A stretch of DNA of 64,000 nt from contig NZ_FNFO01000003.1 of the NCBI RefSeq assembly GCF_900100765.1, positions 657,348-721,347 of the forward strand. The letters run 5' to 3'. How positions within the stretch are numbered: the stretch's first letter is position 1; every line of letters begins with the position of its first letter. The position numbers and the translations under genes are program-made. Positions 1-7,922 of the stretch are shown here, piece by piece. Source of the DNA: Catalinimonas alkaloidigena (GTDB taxonomy: Bacteria; Bacteroidota; Bacteroidia; Cytophagales; Flexibacteraceae). The notes beneath the pieces were generated by a model. It made no database searches. It was not told the origin of the DNA and worked only from the letters and a program-made list of their open reading frames with translations.

Positions 1-496
1 AGGACAGATCGCGCACCAGTTGGGCCACAATGCGGAACTGCTGAAGATCCTTCTGTCCAAAAAATGCCTTATCGGGCGATACCTTATGGAGCAGCTTGGC
101 AACGACCAACCCTACGCCATGGAAGTGTCCCGGTCGATACGCACCCTCCATTCGTTGCTCCAAGGGTCCGAAATCCAGACGCAGAAGCCCTTGATCCGGA
201 TAAATCTCTTGTTCATCAGGGCAGAAAAGCACATCGCACCCGGCGGCTTCCAACAAAGCGCGGTCCGCTTCCAGCGTGCGTGGGTATTTGGCCAGATCGG
301 TGGAATTATTAAACTGGGTGGGATTGACGAAAATACTACAAACCGTGCAGTCCGTAGTCCGTTGAGCGGCTTCCAGCAGCGACAGGTGGCCTTCGTGCAG
401 CGCGCCCATCGTGGGCACGAACCCGATTATTTTGCCGCTGCAGCGCTGTTGAAATAAATATTTTTTTAGTGCCGCGGAAGTCTGAAATACCTCCAT
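1..496 (-). CDS. panC: Pantoate--beta-alanine ligase, C-terminus cut by window edge
   Basis: Pantothenate synthetase joins pantoate and beta-alanine using ATP, the last step of vitamin B5 synthesis in the cytoplasm. The minus-strand translation starts MEVFQTSAALKKYLFQQ and carries the family signature PTMGALHEGH near residue 29, FVNPTQF near residue 60, the GHFHGV segment and the GQKD motif near residue 150, all nucleotide- and pantoate-binding elements. About 165 of the usual 280 or so residues are visible; the rest lies left of position 1. The ATG at 494-496 fits the family's N-terminus. It diverges from the GT5-like gene at 617, an arrangement I recall from other Bacteroidota. Identification is secure from motifs; completeness cannot be judged. 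Confidence 0.95.
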   Translation of the reverse strand, partial: MEVFQTSAALKKYLFQQRCSGKIIGFVPTMGALHEGHLSLLEAAQRTTDCTVCSIFVNPTQFNNSTDLAKYPRTLEADRALLEAAGCDVLFCPDEQEIYPDQGLLRLDFGPLEQRMEGAYRPGHFHGVGLVVAKLLHKVSPDKAFFGQKDLQQFRIVAQLVRDLS

Positions 497-539
497 ATTT
501 TAGTGAAAATGGCTACAAAACTAGCGTAAAGCCCTGTTA

Positions 540-573
540 TTGTAGCCTTTGATCAGCTTTTTTTGTATATTTG
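540..573 (+). promoter_or_regulatory. Candidate promoter of the GT5-like gene
   Basis: TATATTTG at 566-573 matches the Bacteroidota -7 consensus TAnnTTTG exactly, and TTG at 540-542 stands 23 bases upstream, at the long end of the accepted spacing for the -33 element. The start codon of the downstream gene is 43 bases further on. The match is by eye. Confidence 0.5.
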
Positions 574-616
574 CATTCTAAATTATGTCCTCATCTTAAT
601 TTAAAATCCCACACGT

Positions 617-1429
617 ATGTCCAAACTACGAATCCTTTACGTAGCCAGTGAAATCAATCCTTTCCTGCAAACTTCGAAAGTGGCGGATTTTGTTAGAAAA
701 CTACCGCAAGCGATGCAAGAGCGGGGTATGGAAATTCGCATTCTCGTTCCGCGCTTTGGGTTGATCAACGAGCGCAAAAATCGGTTACATGAAGTGGTTC
801 GTCTATCAGGAATTAACATCGCCGTAGGGGAGGAGGAAAAGCCGCTGGTCATTAAAGTAGCGTCTATTCCTAATGCCAAACTTCAGGTTTACTTCATAGA
901 CAACGAGGACTATTTCCACCGCAAATCCATTTTCTTCGACAAGGATAACCGGTTTTTCGCAGATAATGACGAGCGCGCCATTTTCTTCTGCAAAGGCGTG
1001 ATCGAAACGGTGAAAAAATTGGGCTGGGCGCCGGACATCGTGCATTGCAACGACTGGATGACGAGCCTGATTCCGATGTATTTGAAAACGACTTACCGCA
1101 AAGACCCTATTTTCAAGTCGGCGAAGACCGTATTTTCGATCTACAACAATTACTTTGCGCACAAATTTGATGCAAGCCTTCTGGAAAAGGTGAAGATGCT
1201 TGACATTGAGGACGAGATGCTTCTGCACCTTAAAACCGCCGACATCGAAGGATTCCTGCGGGTGGGTATTGAGTACGCAGACGTGACGATCAAAGCCGGA
1301 GAAGAGTTTAACGATAAGCTTACCGAGCTTTTCGAAAGTGTGGATACTAACAAGAAGATTACGTCGTTCGAGGGAGAAGCAGACCTTGCCGATTCATATT
1401 ACAACTTGTATAATGAGCTTACGAATTAA
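617..1429 (+). CDS. Glycogen/starch synthase-like protein, GT5 N-terminal domain only
   Basis: The 270 residues correspond only to the N-terminal Rossmann domain of GT5 glycogen synthases (usual length about 470-490). The opening ILYVASEINPF, the segment VYFIDNEDYFHRKS and the sequence DIVHCNDWMTSLIPMYLK are typical of GlgA. The whole C-terminal nucleotide-binding domain is missing, and the gene ends normally rather than by a visible frameshift. The ADP-glucose motif KxGGLADV is replaced by QTSKVADFV. From memory, this short divergent form is conserved in Bacteroidota beside panC, so it is probably an inherited non-catalytic or repurposed protein rather than a recent truncation. The end overlaps the next gene's start by 17 bases, suggesting coupling with the DUF4270 lipoprotein. 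Fold assignment is firm; enzymatic activity is doubtful. Confidence 0.75.
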   Translation: MSKLRILYVASEINPFLQTSKVADFVRKLPQAMQERGMEIRILVPRFGLINERKNRLHEVVRLSGINIAVGEEEKPLVIKVASIPNAKLQVYFIDNEDYFHRKSIFFDKDNRFFADNDERAIFFCKGVIETVKKLGWAPDIVHCNDWMTSLIPMYLKTTYRKDPIFKSAKTVFSIYNNYFAHKFDASLLEKVKMLDIEDEMLLHLKTADIEGFLRVGIEYADVTIKAGEEFNDKLTELFESVDTNKKITSFEGEADLADSYYNLYNELTN

Positions 1430-2840
1430 ACGTTCGTCAACTAACCATATTACAAAGGGGCTGATTGGTACATCAGCCCTTTTTCTCTTTCTACTGGCTT
1501 CCTGTAACGACCCTGCCGATGACTTGGGATATAAAGTAGGAGAAATCGATGAAATAGGGGCACAGACCGACTCGTTTGAAATTACGATCAGTACGGTCCT
1601 ATACGATCCTCTTGTCTCTTCCATACCGGGCGAAGGGGCCAACGTCTCTACTACCAGCTACCGCTCGCTTATGGCGGGCACAGTAACCGATCCCGAGTTT
1701 GGTGCCACGCGAGCGGAGGCGTTCTTTCAATTGGCGCCGGTCTTGTCTAAATTCAGCATAGACACGGCAGCGGTTTACGACTCCATGCAGGTCTATCTCT
1801 CGTACCAGAATTTCTTCGGCGATACGACGGGCAGTCAGACCTTGCAGTTTTACGAGTTGCAGCAAGCGCCTGCGGTCGGTACTCCCTACACGGTAGTGTC
1901 GGAAGGTCTTCCCTATCAACACGACTCATTGCTTGGGGAAATGGTGTTCGACGAAGTGCTGGTAGATTCGCTCTTGAAAACCAACACCTCGGGGCTGGTC
2001 CGAGTGAATACCAACGCTTACGGAAAGCGCATCTTTGATTTTCTGAACAGCATCGATTCGCTGTCAGGACGCGATGAGTTTACGGCCGTTTTCCCGGGTT
2101 TGGCTCTCGTGCCGAAAGAAGAAAACGGGACCATGCACACGTTCGGTTTTCCGACGCGGGGTTCCGGGCAGGTAATGGCCGAGGTGTTTTACCACGTACC
2201 TCCCAATGACACCACCGCTCGGAAAATCCAGCTGTGGCTCGCGAACGACAGTACCGCTTATTTCCGCGTTGCTCAGTCGCGCGAAGGCACGCCACTGGCG
2301 GGTTTGCAAGACGCCGGTGACGAGTTGCAGCCGAGTGCCACCAACCAAAAAGTATTCTCGCAACAGGTTACCAACATTCGCTCGCGCATTCTACTGGGCG
2401 ATCTGGCACGCTTGCAAGACATTGCCGACGAAGTCGTGATTATTCGGGCCGACCTGATTTTGCGGCCGCAACTCACCGTCGGTTACCCTCTGCCCCCTCC
2501 GGTGAAACTGGTGGAACTGCGGGAAGACGGAAGCATCCGTTCCGTGAACAACGGCAAAACCGAACTCACCATCAAAACCAACGTACTGTCGGGAAGCCAG
2601 TCGGGCGTAAAGGAAATCTTTCAATACAACCCCGCCGGGCAGCTGTACCAGATCGACATCACGGACTACATCACCACCCGCATCAGCAGCGACGCAGAAC
2701 GTGCTAAAGACGCACGCTGGGATCTGGGGCTGACCGTGGCGGGTGCCCCTACTTTGAATCGGGTGGTATTTTATGGTCCCGACAGCGAGATGGCTCCCGC
2801 GCAGTTGAAAGTTTACTACGTTCCCGTCATGGGACAATAG
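1413..2840 (+). CDS. DUF4270 family lipoprotein
   Basis: A 475-residue secreted lipoprotein of unknown function. It starts MSLRIKRSS, then a hydrophobic stretch GLIGTSALFLFLLASC ends in the lipobox Cys, followed by NDPADDLGY, the pattern seen in DUF4270 proteins of Bacteroidota. The mature part is beta-rich, with phrases such as LYDPLVSSIPGEG, DSMQVYLSY and VVFYGPDSEMAPAQLKVYY at the end, as in that family. I chose the ATG at 1413 because it gives a clean signal peptide; a longer frame from 1338 would put 25 charged residues ahead of it inside the previous gene. It lies between the GT5-like gene and glmS, a neighbourhood I recall as conserved. An outer-membrane or periplasmic location is inferred from the lipobox only. 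Confidence 0.75.
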   Translation: MSLRIKRSSTNHITKGLIGTSALFLFLLASCNDPADDLGYKVGEIDEIGAQTDSFEITISTVLYDPLVSSIPGEGANVSTTSYRSLMAGTVTDPEFGATRAEAFFQLAPVLSKFSIDTAAVYDSMQVYLSYQNFFGDTTGSQTLQFYELQQAPAVGTPYTVVSEGLPYQHDSLLGEMVFDEVLVDSLLKTNTSGLVRVNTNAYGKRIFDFLNSIDSLSGRDEFTAVFPGLALVPKEENGTMHTFGFPTRGSGQVMAEVFYHVPPNDTTARKIQLWLANDSTAYFRVAQSREGTPLAGLQDAGDELQPSATNQKVFSQQVTNIRSRILLGDLARLQDIADEVVIIRADLILRPQLTVGYPLPPPVKLVELREDGSIRSVNNGKTELTIKTNVLSGSQSGVKEIFQYNPAGQLYQIDITDYITTRISSDAERAKDARWDLGLTVAGAPTLNRVVFYGPDSEMAPAQLKVYYVPVMGQ

Positions 2841-2924
2841 TGCTATCAACCTTACATTCAGCACGTTAGGGCGTAAAGCAAGAGTAATTCGTTTTCTTTA
2901 GTTTCACCGTAGAACCTCAAAATT

Positions 2925-4760
2925 ATGTGTGGAATTGTTGCTTACATCGGACACCGGGACGCCTATCCCATCCTGCTTCAAGGGCTGAAGCGGTTAGAGT
3001 ACCGCGGCTACGATAGCGCCGGCGTGGCGTTGCTGAACGGAGAATTGCGGGTATACAAGAAGAAAGGCAAGGTCGAAGAGCTGGAGAATACGCTGACCGA
3101 TCAGCCTACCAAAGGCACCGTCGGGATTGGCCACACCCGCTGGGCAACCCACGGCGAACCGAGTGACATCAATGCGCACCCGCACGTATCGCAATCCGGC
3201 AAAATTGCGCTGATCCACAACGGCATTATCGAGAACTACAGTGCGTTGCGCAAAGAGTTGACTTCCCTGGGACATACGTTCAAAAGTGAAACCGACTCGG
3301 AGGTGTTTGTGCACCTGATTGAAGAAATCCAGAAAAACGAGCACTGCACGCTGGAAGAGGCCGTTCGGCTAGCCCTGACACAGGTAGTAGGCGCGTACGC
3401 CATTGTGGTGGTCGATCAGGATGCCCCGCAGCAATTGGTAGCGACCCGCAAAGGAAGCCCGCTGGTGATCGGAGTAGGAAAAGACGAGTACTTTCTGGCT
3501 TCGGATGCCAGCCCTATCATCGAATACACGAACGAAGTCATCTACCTGAACGATCAAGAGATCGCGACGATCAAAGACGGCGCACTTTCCATCCGCAATA
3601 TCGAGTCGATCCCGACCACGCCCTACATCCAGAAACTGGACATGGAATTGGAGTCGATCGAAAAGGGAGGGTTTGAGCACTTCATGCTGAAGGAGATTTA
3701 CGAACAGCCTCGCTCGGTGCACGACACGCTCCGGGGACGCGTCTCGGCCAAACAGGGTCACCTGGTGCTGGGGGGGTTGCGCCAATACCTCCACACCATG
3801 ATTAACGCCAAGCGCATCATCATCCTGGGTTGTGGTACTTCCTGGCACGCCGGTCTGGTAGCCGAATACATTTTCGAAGAATTTGCACGCATCCCGGTAG
3901 AAGTCGAGTATGCGTCGGAGTTTCGGTACCGCAATCCCGTCATTTACGAGGGTGATGTGGTCATTGCCATTTCACAGTCGGGCGAAACCGCCGATACACT
4001 GGCCGCCATCGAACTGGCCAAAAGCAAAGGCGCAATCATTTTCGGCGTGTGCAACGTGGTGGGTTCGTCGATTCCACGCGTCACGCACGAAGGGGCCTAC
4101 ACCCACGCCGGACCAGAAATCGGAGTTGCCAGTACAAAGGCGTTCACGGCACAGGTAACCGTTCTGTCGATGATGGCGGTGATGATCGCCTACCGTAAAG
4201 GAACCATCAAAGAAACGCGTTTCCGCGAAATGCTGGTGGAATTTGAGCAGCTTCCCGATAAGATCGAGAAGGCCTTGCAGCTTGATCAGCAGATCCAGTA
4301 CATCGCCGAGCAGATCAAAGACGCCGATAACGCGCTGTTCCTGGGGCGGGGCTACAACTTCCCGGTGGCGCTGGAAGGCGCGCTTAAACTGAAGGAAATT
4401 TCTTACATCCACGCCGAAGGGTACCCGGCGGCCGAAATGAAGCATGGCCCCATCGCGCTAATCGACGAAGCGATGCCGGTGGTGTTTATCGCTACCCAGG
4501 ACAGCTCTTACGAAAAGATCATCTCTAACATTCGGGAGGTCAAGGCACGGCATGGAAAAGTGATCGCCGTGGTGACGGAAGGCGATGCTGAAATTCGCCA
4601 CATGGCCGACCACGTGTTGGAAGTCCCCGCGGCTCACGAAGCGCTGATGCCGATCATTGCCGTCATCCCGCTGCAGCTTCTGTCGTACCACATCGCCGTG
4701 ATGCGCGGCTGCAACGTAGACCAACCCCGCAACCTAGCCAAGTCGGTTACGGTTGAGTAG
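2925..4760 (+). CDS. glmS: Glutamine--fructose-6-phosphate aminotransferase (isomerizing)
   Basis: GlmS makes glucosamine-6-phosphate from fructose-6-phosphate and glutamine, the entry to peptidoglycan and LPS amino sugars. At 611 residues it has the normal length. It begins MCGIVAYIGHR, so Cys2 becomes the N-terminal glutaminase nucleophile. GHTRWATHGEPSDINAHPH and HNGIIENY are the glutamine-pocket motifs. Two SIS sugar-isomerase domains follow (about 290-430 and 460-600), with ILGCGTSWHAG, SQSGETADT and GRGYNFPVALEGALKLKE. The C-terminus ends QPRNLAKSVTVE, as is typical. No glmS ribozyme is apparent in the 84 bases upstream. The stop overlaps the end of the convergent suhB gene by 14 bases. 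Very confident. Confidence 0.98.
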   Translation: MCGIVAYIGHRDAYPILLQGLKRLEYRGYDSAGVALLNGELRVYKKKGKVEELENTLTDQPTKGTVGIGHTRWATHGEPSDINAHPHVSQSGKIALIHNGIIENYSALRKELTSLGHTFKSETDSEVFVHLIEEIQKNEHCTLEEAVRLALTQVVGAYAIVVVDQDAPQQLVATRKGSPLVIGVGKDEYFLASDASPIIEYTNEVIYLNDQEIATIKDGALSIRNIESIPTTPYIQKLDMELESIEKGGFEHFMLKEIYEQPRSVHDTLRGRVSAKQGHLVLGGLRQYLHTMINAKRIIILGCGTSWHAGLVAEYIFEEFARIPVEVEYASEFRYRNPVIYEGDVVIAISQSGETADTLAAIELAKSKGAIIFGVCNVVGSSIPRVTHEGAYTHAGPEIGVASTKAFTAQVTVLSMMAVMIAYRKGTIKETRFREMLVEFEQLPDKIEKALQLDQQIQYIAEQIKDADNALFLGRGYNFPVALEGALKLKEISYIHAEGYPAAEMKHGPIALIDEAMPVVFIATQDSSYEKIISNIREVKARHGKVIAVVTEGDAEIRHMADHVLEVPAAHEALMPIIAVIPLQLLSYHIAVMRGCNVDQPRNLAKSVTVE

Positions 4761-5577
4761 GGGTCTGATTCCAGTACTCGGCAATTACCTTTTGCATTTG
4801 TGGATGAATCGGCCCGGCCGCGACCAGCTCTCGGCCAAACACGTAGTCGTCCCCACCGTTGAAGTCCGAGATAAACCCTCCGGCTTCCTGCACCAACACA
4901 ACGCCTCCGGCTACGTCCCACGGTTTTAGGTTGTACTCGAAAAAGCCTTCGCCCCGCCCGGCTGCCACGTAGGCCAAATCGGCCGCCGCGGAACCCAATC
5001 GCCGAACGCCGTGCGTATGCAGCGTGAAGTGCTTGATGATGTCCAGCAGGCGACCTAGGTCAGAAAAAACGCGATAAGGAAAGCCCGTAATGATCAGGCT
5101 TTGCGCCAGGTCGGTGACAGGCGCCACACGAATCGGTTCGCCATTGCAGTAAGCGCCGCCATCTTTCCAGGCATAGAAGCACTCATCGGCCGTTACTTCG
5201 TACACCACTCCCAGTACGGGCGTGCGTCCCCACGTCAACCCGATGCTCACGGAATAGGGGGGAAGGCTGTGCACAAAGTTGGTGGTGCCATCGACCGGGT
5301 CTATGATCCAATGATACCCCTCCAGCTGCTCGTACGATTCCGGGTTCTCGCCGGTCGTTCCTTCTTCGGTAATAAAGCCTGCCTCCGGCAAGATCTCACG
5401 CAAGCCCTTGACCAACAGAATTTCGCTTTCTTTATCTACGTACGAAACCAGGTCGTTTTTTCCTTTCAGTTCTACCGCATCCGTATTGAAACGTTGCCGC
5501 TCCTTACGAATGAAGGCACCGGCTTTCCGGCTCAACTCAACTACCTGAGGACACAACTTCGCGAGGTCTACTTGCAT
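4747..5577 (-). CDS. suhB: Inositol monophosphatase family protein
   Basis: A 276-residue member of the Mg2+-dependent inositol monophosphatase/SuhB family, which removes phosphate from inositol-1-phosphate and related substrates. The metal-binding motif WIIDPVDGTTNFVHSLP lies near residue 86 and the second motif WDVAGGVVLVQEAGG near residue 218; EEGTTGENPESY upstream fits the first acidic ligand. The length is normal for the family. The true substrate cannot be told from sequence; in bacteria these proteins may act on inositol phosphates, on histidinol phosphate or PAP-like compounds, or support ribosome biogenesis. It is probably the second gene of an operon with rsmI, 31 bases upstream, and converges on glmS with a 14-base overlap. 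Confidence 0.9.
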   Translation of the reverse strand: MQVDLAKLCPQVVELSRKAGAFIRKERQRFNTDAVELKGKNDLVSYVDKESEILLVKGLREILPEAGFITEEGTTGENPESYEQLEGYHWIIDPVDGTTNFVHSLPPYSVSIGLTWGRTPVLGVVYEVTADECFYAWKDGGAYCNGEPIRVAPVTDLAQSLIITGFPYRVFSDLGRLLDIIKHFTLHTHGVRRLGSAAADLAYVAAGRGEGFFEYNLKPWDVAGGVVLVQEAGGFISDFNGGDDYVFGRELVAAGPIHPQMQKVIAEYWNQTPTQP

Positions 5578-5608
5578 GCTTTTTTTAGAGTCTTTAGTGG
5601 ATTGTATA

Positions 5609-6295
5609 TCAGAACTTTCCCTGTACTACCAGCACAAATTCGCCTTTCGGCGGATGTTGGGTGAACCACGTATGCAGTTCCTGTAGGGTGCCGCGCCGCG
5701 TTTCTTCGTAAACCTTGGTCAGCTCACGCGAAACTGCGGCCAGTCGCTCTGCGCCCAACACGTCGGCCAGCTCCTGCAACGTACGCAAAACGCGGTGCGG
5801 GGATTCGTAGAATACCAACGTGCGCGATTCTTCGGCTAACGCTTTCAGCCGGGTACTTCGGCCTTTTTTGTGAGGAAGGAAGCCTTCGAACGCAAAACGA
5901 TCGGTGGGCAGGCCCGATTTTACCAGCGCCGGAATCAGCGCCGTGGGCCCCGGCAGGCACTCGACTTGCAGGCCTGCTTCCAGACAGGCCCGCACCAGCA
6001 AAAATCCAGGATCAGAGATGCCGGGCGTGCCGGCGTCAGAGACCAGAGCCAGCACTTCGCCCGCCTTCAGGCGTTCCACAATCGCGGCTACTGTCCGATG
6101 TTCGTTGTGGATATGAAAACTGCGCACCGATTGCGAGATGTCCAGATGGCGCAGCAGATGGCCCGTGGTGCGGGTATCTTCCGCCAAAATACCATCGACT
6201 TCTTTCAGAATCCGAATGGCACGCAGGGTAATGTCTTCCAGATTCCCGATGGGCGTAGGAACCAGATAGAGGTGCGTGCGCGTGTCTTCCTGCAT
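5609..6295 (-). CDS. rsmI: 16S rRNA (cytidine-1402-2'-O)-methyltransferase
   Basis: RsmI methylates the ribose of C1402 in the decoding centre of 16S rRNA using S-adenosylmethionine. The 228 residues form a tetrapyrrole-methylase fold. LYLVPTPIGNLEDITLRA near residue 10 is the diagnostic RsmI signature; ILAEDTRTTGHLLRHL follows, then ALVSDAGTPGISDPG near residue 84 and CLPGPTALIPALVKSGLPTDRFAFEGFLPHK split over the next part. It is slightly short compared with E. coli (286 aa) because a C-terminal extension is absent, as in many Bacteroidota. The promoter-like CAAAAGTA (minus TACTTTTG) ends only 4 bases before the start codon, which raises the possibility of a leaderless message. Probable operon with suhB. 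Confidence 0.95.
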   Translation of the reverse strand: MQEDTRTHLYLVPTPIGNLEDITLRAIRILKEVDGILAEDTRTTGHLLRHLDISQSVRSFHIHNEHRTVAAIVERLKAGEVLALVSDAGTPGISDPGFLLVRACLEAGLQVECLPGPTALIPALVKSGLPTDRFAFEGFLPHKKGRSTRLKALAEESRTLVFYESPHRVLRTLQELADVLGAERLAAVSRELTKVYEETRRGTLQELHTWFTQHPPKGEFVLVVQGKF

Positions 6296-6299
6296 GTTG

Positions 6300-6307
6300 C
6301 AAAAGTA
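6300..6307 (-). promoter_or_regulatory. Candidate -7 element before rsmI
   Basis: On the minus strand this reads TACTTTTG, a perfect TAnnTTTG match. Its 3' end is 4 bases from the rsmI ATG, so transcription would begin at or near the start codon. No clear -33 TTG at the expected spacing was seen. Confidence 0.4.
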
Positions 6308-6371
6308 AGCAGCGGCTGTCCTCCTGCGTCGAAAAATTGAAATATCTGAAAGCTATATTCTTCGATCCCTC

Positions 6372-6379
6372 TATTTTTG
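6372..6379 (+). promoter_or_regulatory. Candidate -7 element of the ndk promoter
   Basis: TATTTTTG fits the TAnnTTTG consensus exactly and sits 19 bases before the ndk start codon. A -33 TTG at standard spacing is not evident. Confidence 0.45.
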
Positions 6380-6398
6380 CCTCAAACTACACTGAACT

Positions 6399-6818
6399 AT
6401 GACCACAAATAGAACTTTCACGATGATCAAGCCCGACGCCTATGCCGACGGCCACAGTGGTTCGATCATCCAAATGATTGAAGCGGCAGGATTCAAAGTT
6501 AAAGCGGCGCGTCTGCTGAAACTGAGCGCCGAACAGGCGGGAGATTTCTACAGCGTCCACAAAGAGCGCCCGTTCTATCAGGACTTGTGCAATTACATGT
6601 CGTCCGGTCCGATCTTCGCCATGATTCTGGAGAAAGACAATGCTGTCGCCGATTTCCGGAAATTGATTGGAGCAACCGACCCTGCCAAAGCCGACGAAGG
6701 CACCATCCGCAAGAAATTTGCGAAATCGATCGAAGCGAACGCCGTGCACGGTTCCGACTCCGACGAGAACGCTGCCCTCGAAGGAAAATTCTTCTTCTCC
6801 GAAACAGAGATCGTCTAA
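6399..6818 (+). CDS. ndk: Nucleoside diphosphate kinase
   Basis: Ndk transfers the gamma-phosphate of ATP to nucleoside diphosphates by a phosphohistidine intermediate, balancing NTP and dNTP pools. The 139 residues have the canonical length. [14 protein letters not shown] opens the protein and the catalytic His lies in [12 protein letters not shown], near residue 117. The segment [23 protein letters not shown] is the substrate region. It is a single-gene unit, with its own -7 element and a strong terminator at 6841-6868; its neighbours on both sides run on the other strand. Very confident. Confidence 0.97.
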   Translation: MTTNRTFTMIKPDAYADGHSGSIIQMIEAAGFKVKAARLLKLSAEQAGDFYSVHKERPFYQDLCNYMSSGPIFAMILEKDNAVADFRKLIGATDPAKADEGTIRKKFAKSIEANAVHGSDSDENAALEGKFFFSETEIV

Positions 6819-6837
6819 ACGAAACGCGATATTAGGA

Positions 6838-7908
6838 TTAGCCCTCTTTCCCCGAAGAGGGCTTTTTTGTGCCTTTGAAGAAGACGCGCCGCACCCAGCG
6901 GGGCAGGAGCAAAGCACCAATCAATAGGTAAGGATAGTACGTGAACATTCGCCAGAACAGTGCCACAGCCGTGCTGAAGTTGCCCAGAAACTGTTTGAAA
7001 AACGCATCGAAGGCGATTTCGGCAAGGCCAGCCGCCCCCGGAGTCACCGAAATCAGCATGATGACCCACATCACGACCTGACGGAAGAAAATCAGTACGT
7101 GCTCGGGACCAGTTACGGGCGTGAACGCCGCAATAAGACAGTTGAGCATCAGGTACCGCGCCGACCAGACGAACAACGTCGAGCCGATGGCTTTCGTCCA
7201 GTAGCCGACGTCTTTGCCCTTCAGTTCCTTCGAGGCAATCAGGATTTCATTTCCCTGGATGTAAGCCGCCTGCCGCCACCGACGCAACGGACGCCAGGCC
7301 GTAAGGCGCAACAAAAACCACTTGAAGCCGCGCGGCCGCACAAACAGCGCAAAGGCCATCACGAAGGTGTAAAGAGCAATCAGACTCAGGCTAATCAGAA
7401 AGAAATACTGAAAGCTACGCCCGATCTGGAAGCTGAACTCGGAGATGTCGGGGAAGATCTGCGTGGGGAGAAAGACCAGGGCCAGTCCAGAAGCAAAAAT
7501 GAAGAAGGCATTGTCGAGCACGGCCGTCAGCATCACATAGGCCAGCGAACGCCCGAACGTCAGCCCCTCTTTCATCAGAATAAATACCGCTACGGCTGTT
7601 CCCCCCACGGCCGAAGGCGTAACTGCCGAGGCAAACTCCCACAGCATGATGCTGTAAAAACTGCTGTTCCACGAAAGGTCTTTGCCGGTCAAGTGCCGAA
7701 TCCGGTAGATGTAACCCGTGTCGCGGATCACCAGCACCACCAACGACGCCAAGATCCAGCCTCCGTTGGCGCGCAGCAAAAAGCTGAGGTCGTTCCAGGT
7801 ATATTTGGAGACAAAAAGGTAGATCGTCACGCCGATGCCGATTAACATCGGTAACAAAATACGCGTGGGACTGAGTCGTTCCAGAAGTTGCTTCTGATTC
7901 TGATCCAT
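6838..7908 (-). CDS. Flippase-like integral membrane protein (LPG synthase TM family)
   Basis: A 356-residue polytopic protein resembling the lysylphosphatidylglycerol-synthase transmembrane (AglD/UPF0104) family. Hydrophobic segments are evident from about residue 17 onward, including ILLPMLIGIGVTIYLFV, WILASLVVLVI, FIFASGLALVFLP and VVMWVIMLISVTPGAAGLAE. The sequence WEFASAVTPSAVGGTAVAVF near residue 90 and the TPGAAGLAEIAF segment near residue 290 are the conserved signatures of this family. There is no catalytic aminoacyl-transfer domain, so a lipid-flipping or unknown membrane role is more likely than lipid synthesis. The last codons contain the hairpin that ends ndk transcription from the other side. 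It follows scpA by 14 bases and is probably cotranscribed with it. Confidence 0.75.
   Translation of the reverse strand: MDQNQKQLLERLSPTRILLPMLIGIGVTIYLFVSKYTWNDLSFLLRANGGWILASLVVLVIRDTGYIYRIRHLTGKDLSWNSSFYSIMLWEFASAVTPSAVGGTAVAVFILMKEGLTFGRSLAYVMLTAVLDNAFFIFASGLALVFLPTQIFPDISEFSFQIGRSFQYFFLISLSLIALYTFVMAFALFVRPRGFKWFLLRLTAWRPLRRWRQAAYIQGNEILIASKELKGKDVGYWTKAIGSTLFVWSARYLMLNCLIAAFTPVTGPEHVLIFFRQVVMWVIMLISVTPGAAGLAEIAFDAFFKQFLGNFSTAVALFWRMFTYYPYLLIGALLLPRWVRRVFFKGTKKPSSGKEG
6841..6868 (+). terminator. ndk intrinsic terminator, inside the 3' end of the convergent gene
   Basis: The inverted repeat GCCCTCTT / AAGAGGGC (6841-6848 and 6855-6862), with a six-base loop, is followed by six Ts. The hairpin lies within the last codons of the minus-strand membrane protein (stop at 6838), so the DNA serves as terminator and coding sequence. 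Confidence 0.8.
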
Positions 7909-7922
7909 GGTGGAGAGCGGGA

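Noticed and set aside
20-457. Plus-strand reading frame of about 145 codons at the left edge
   Set aside because: It is the antisense of panC, whose minus-strand motifs are unmistakable.
5101-5664. Plus-strand reading frame of 187 codons opposite suhB
   Set aside because: It is opposite the inositol monophosphatase, whose metal motifs are clear.
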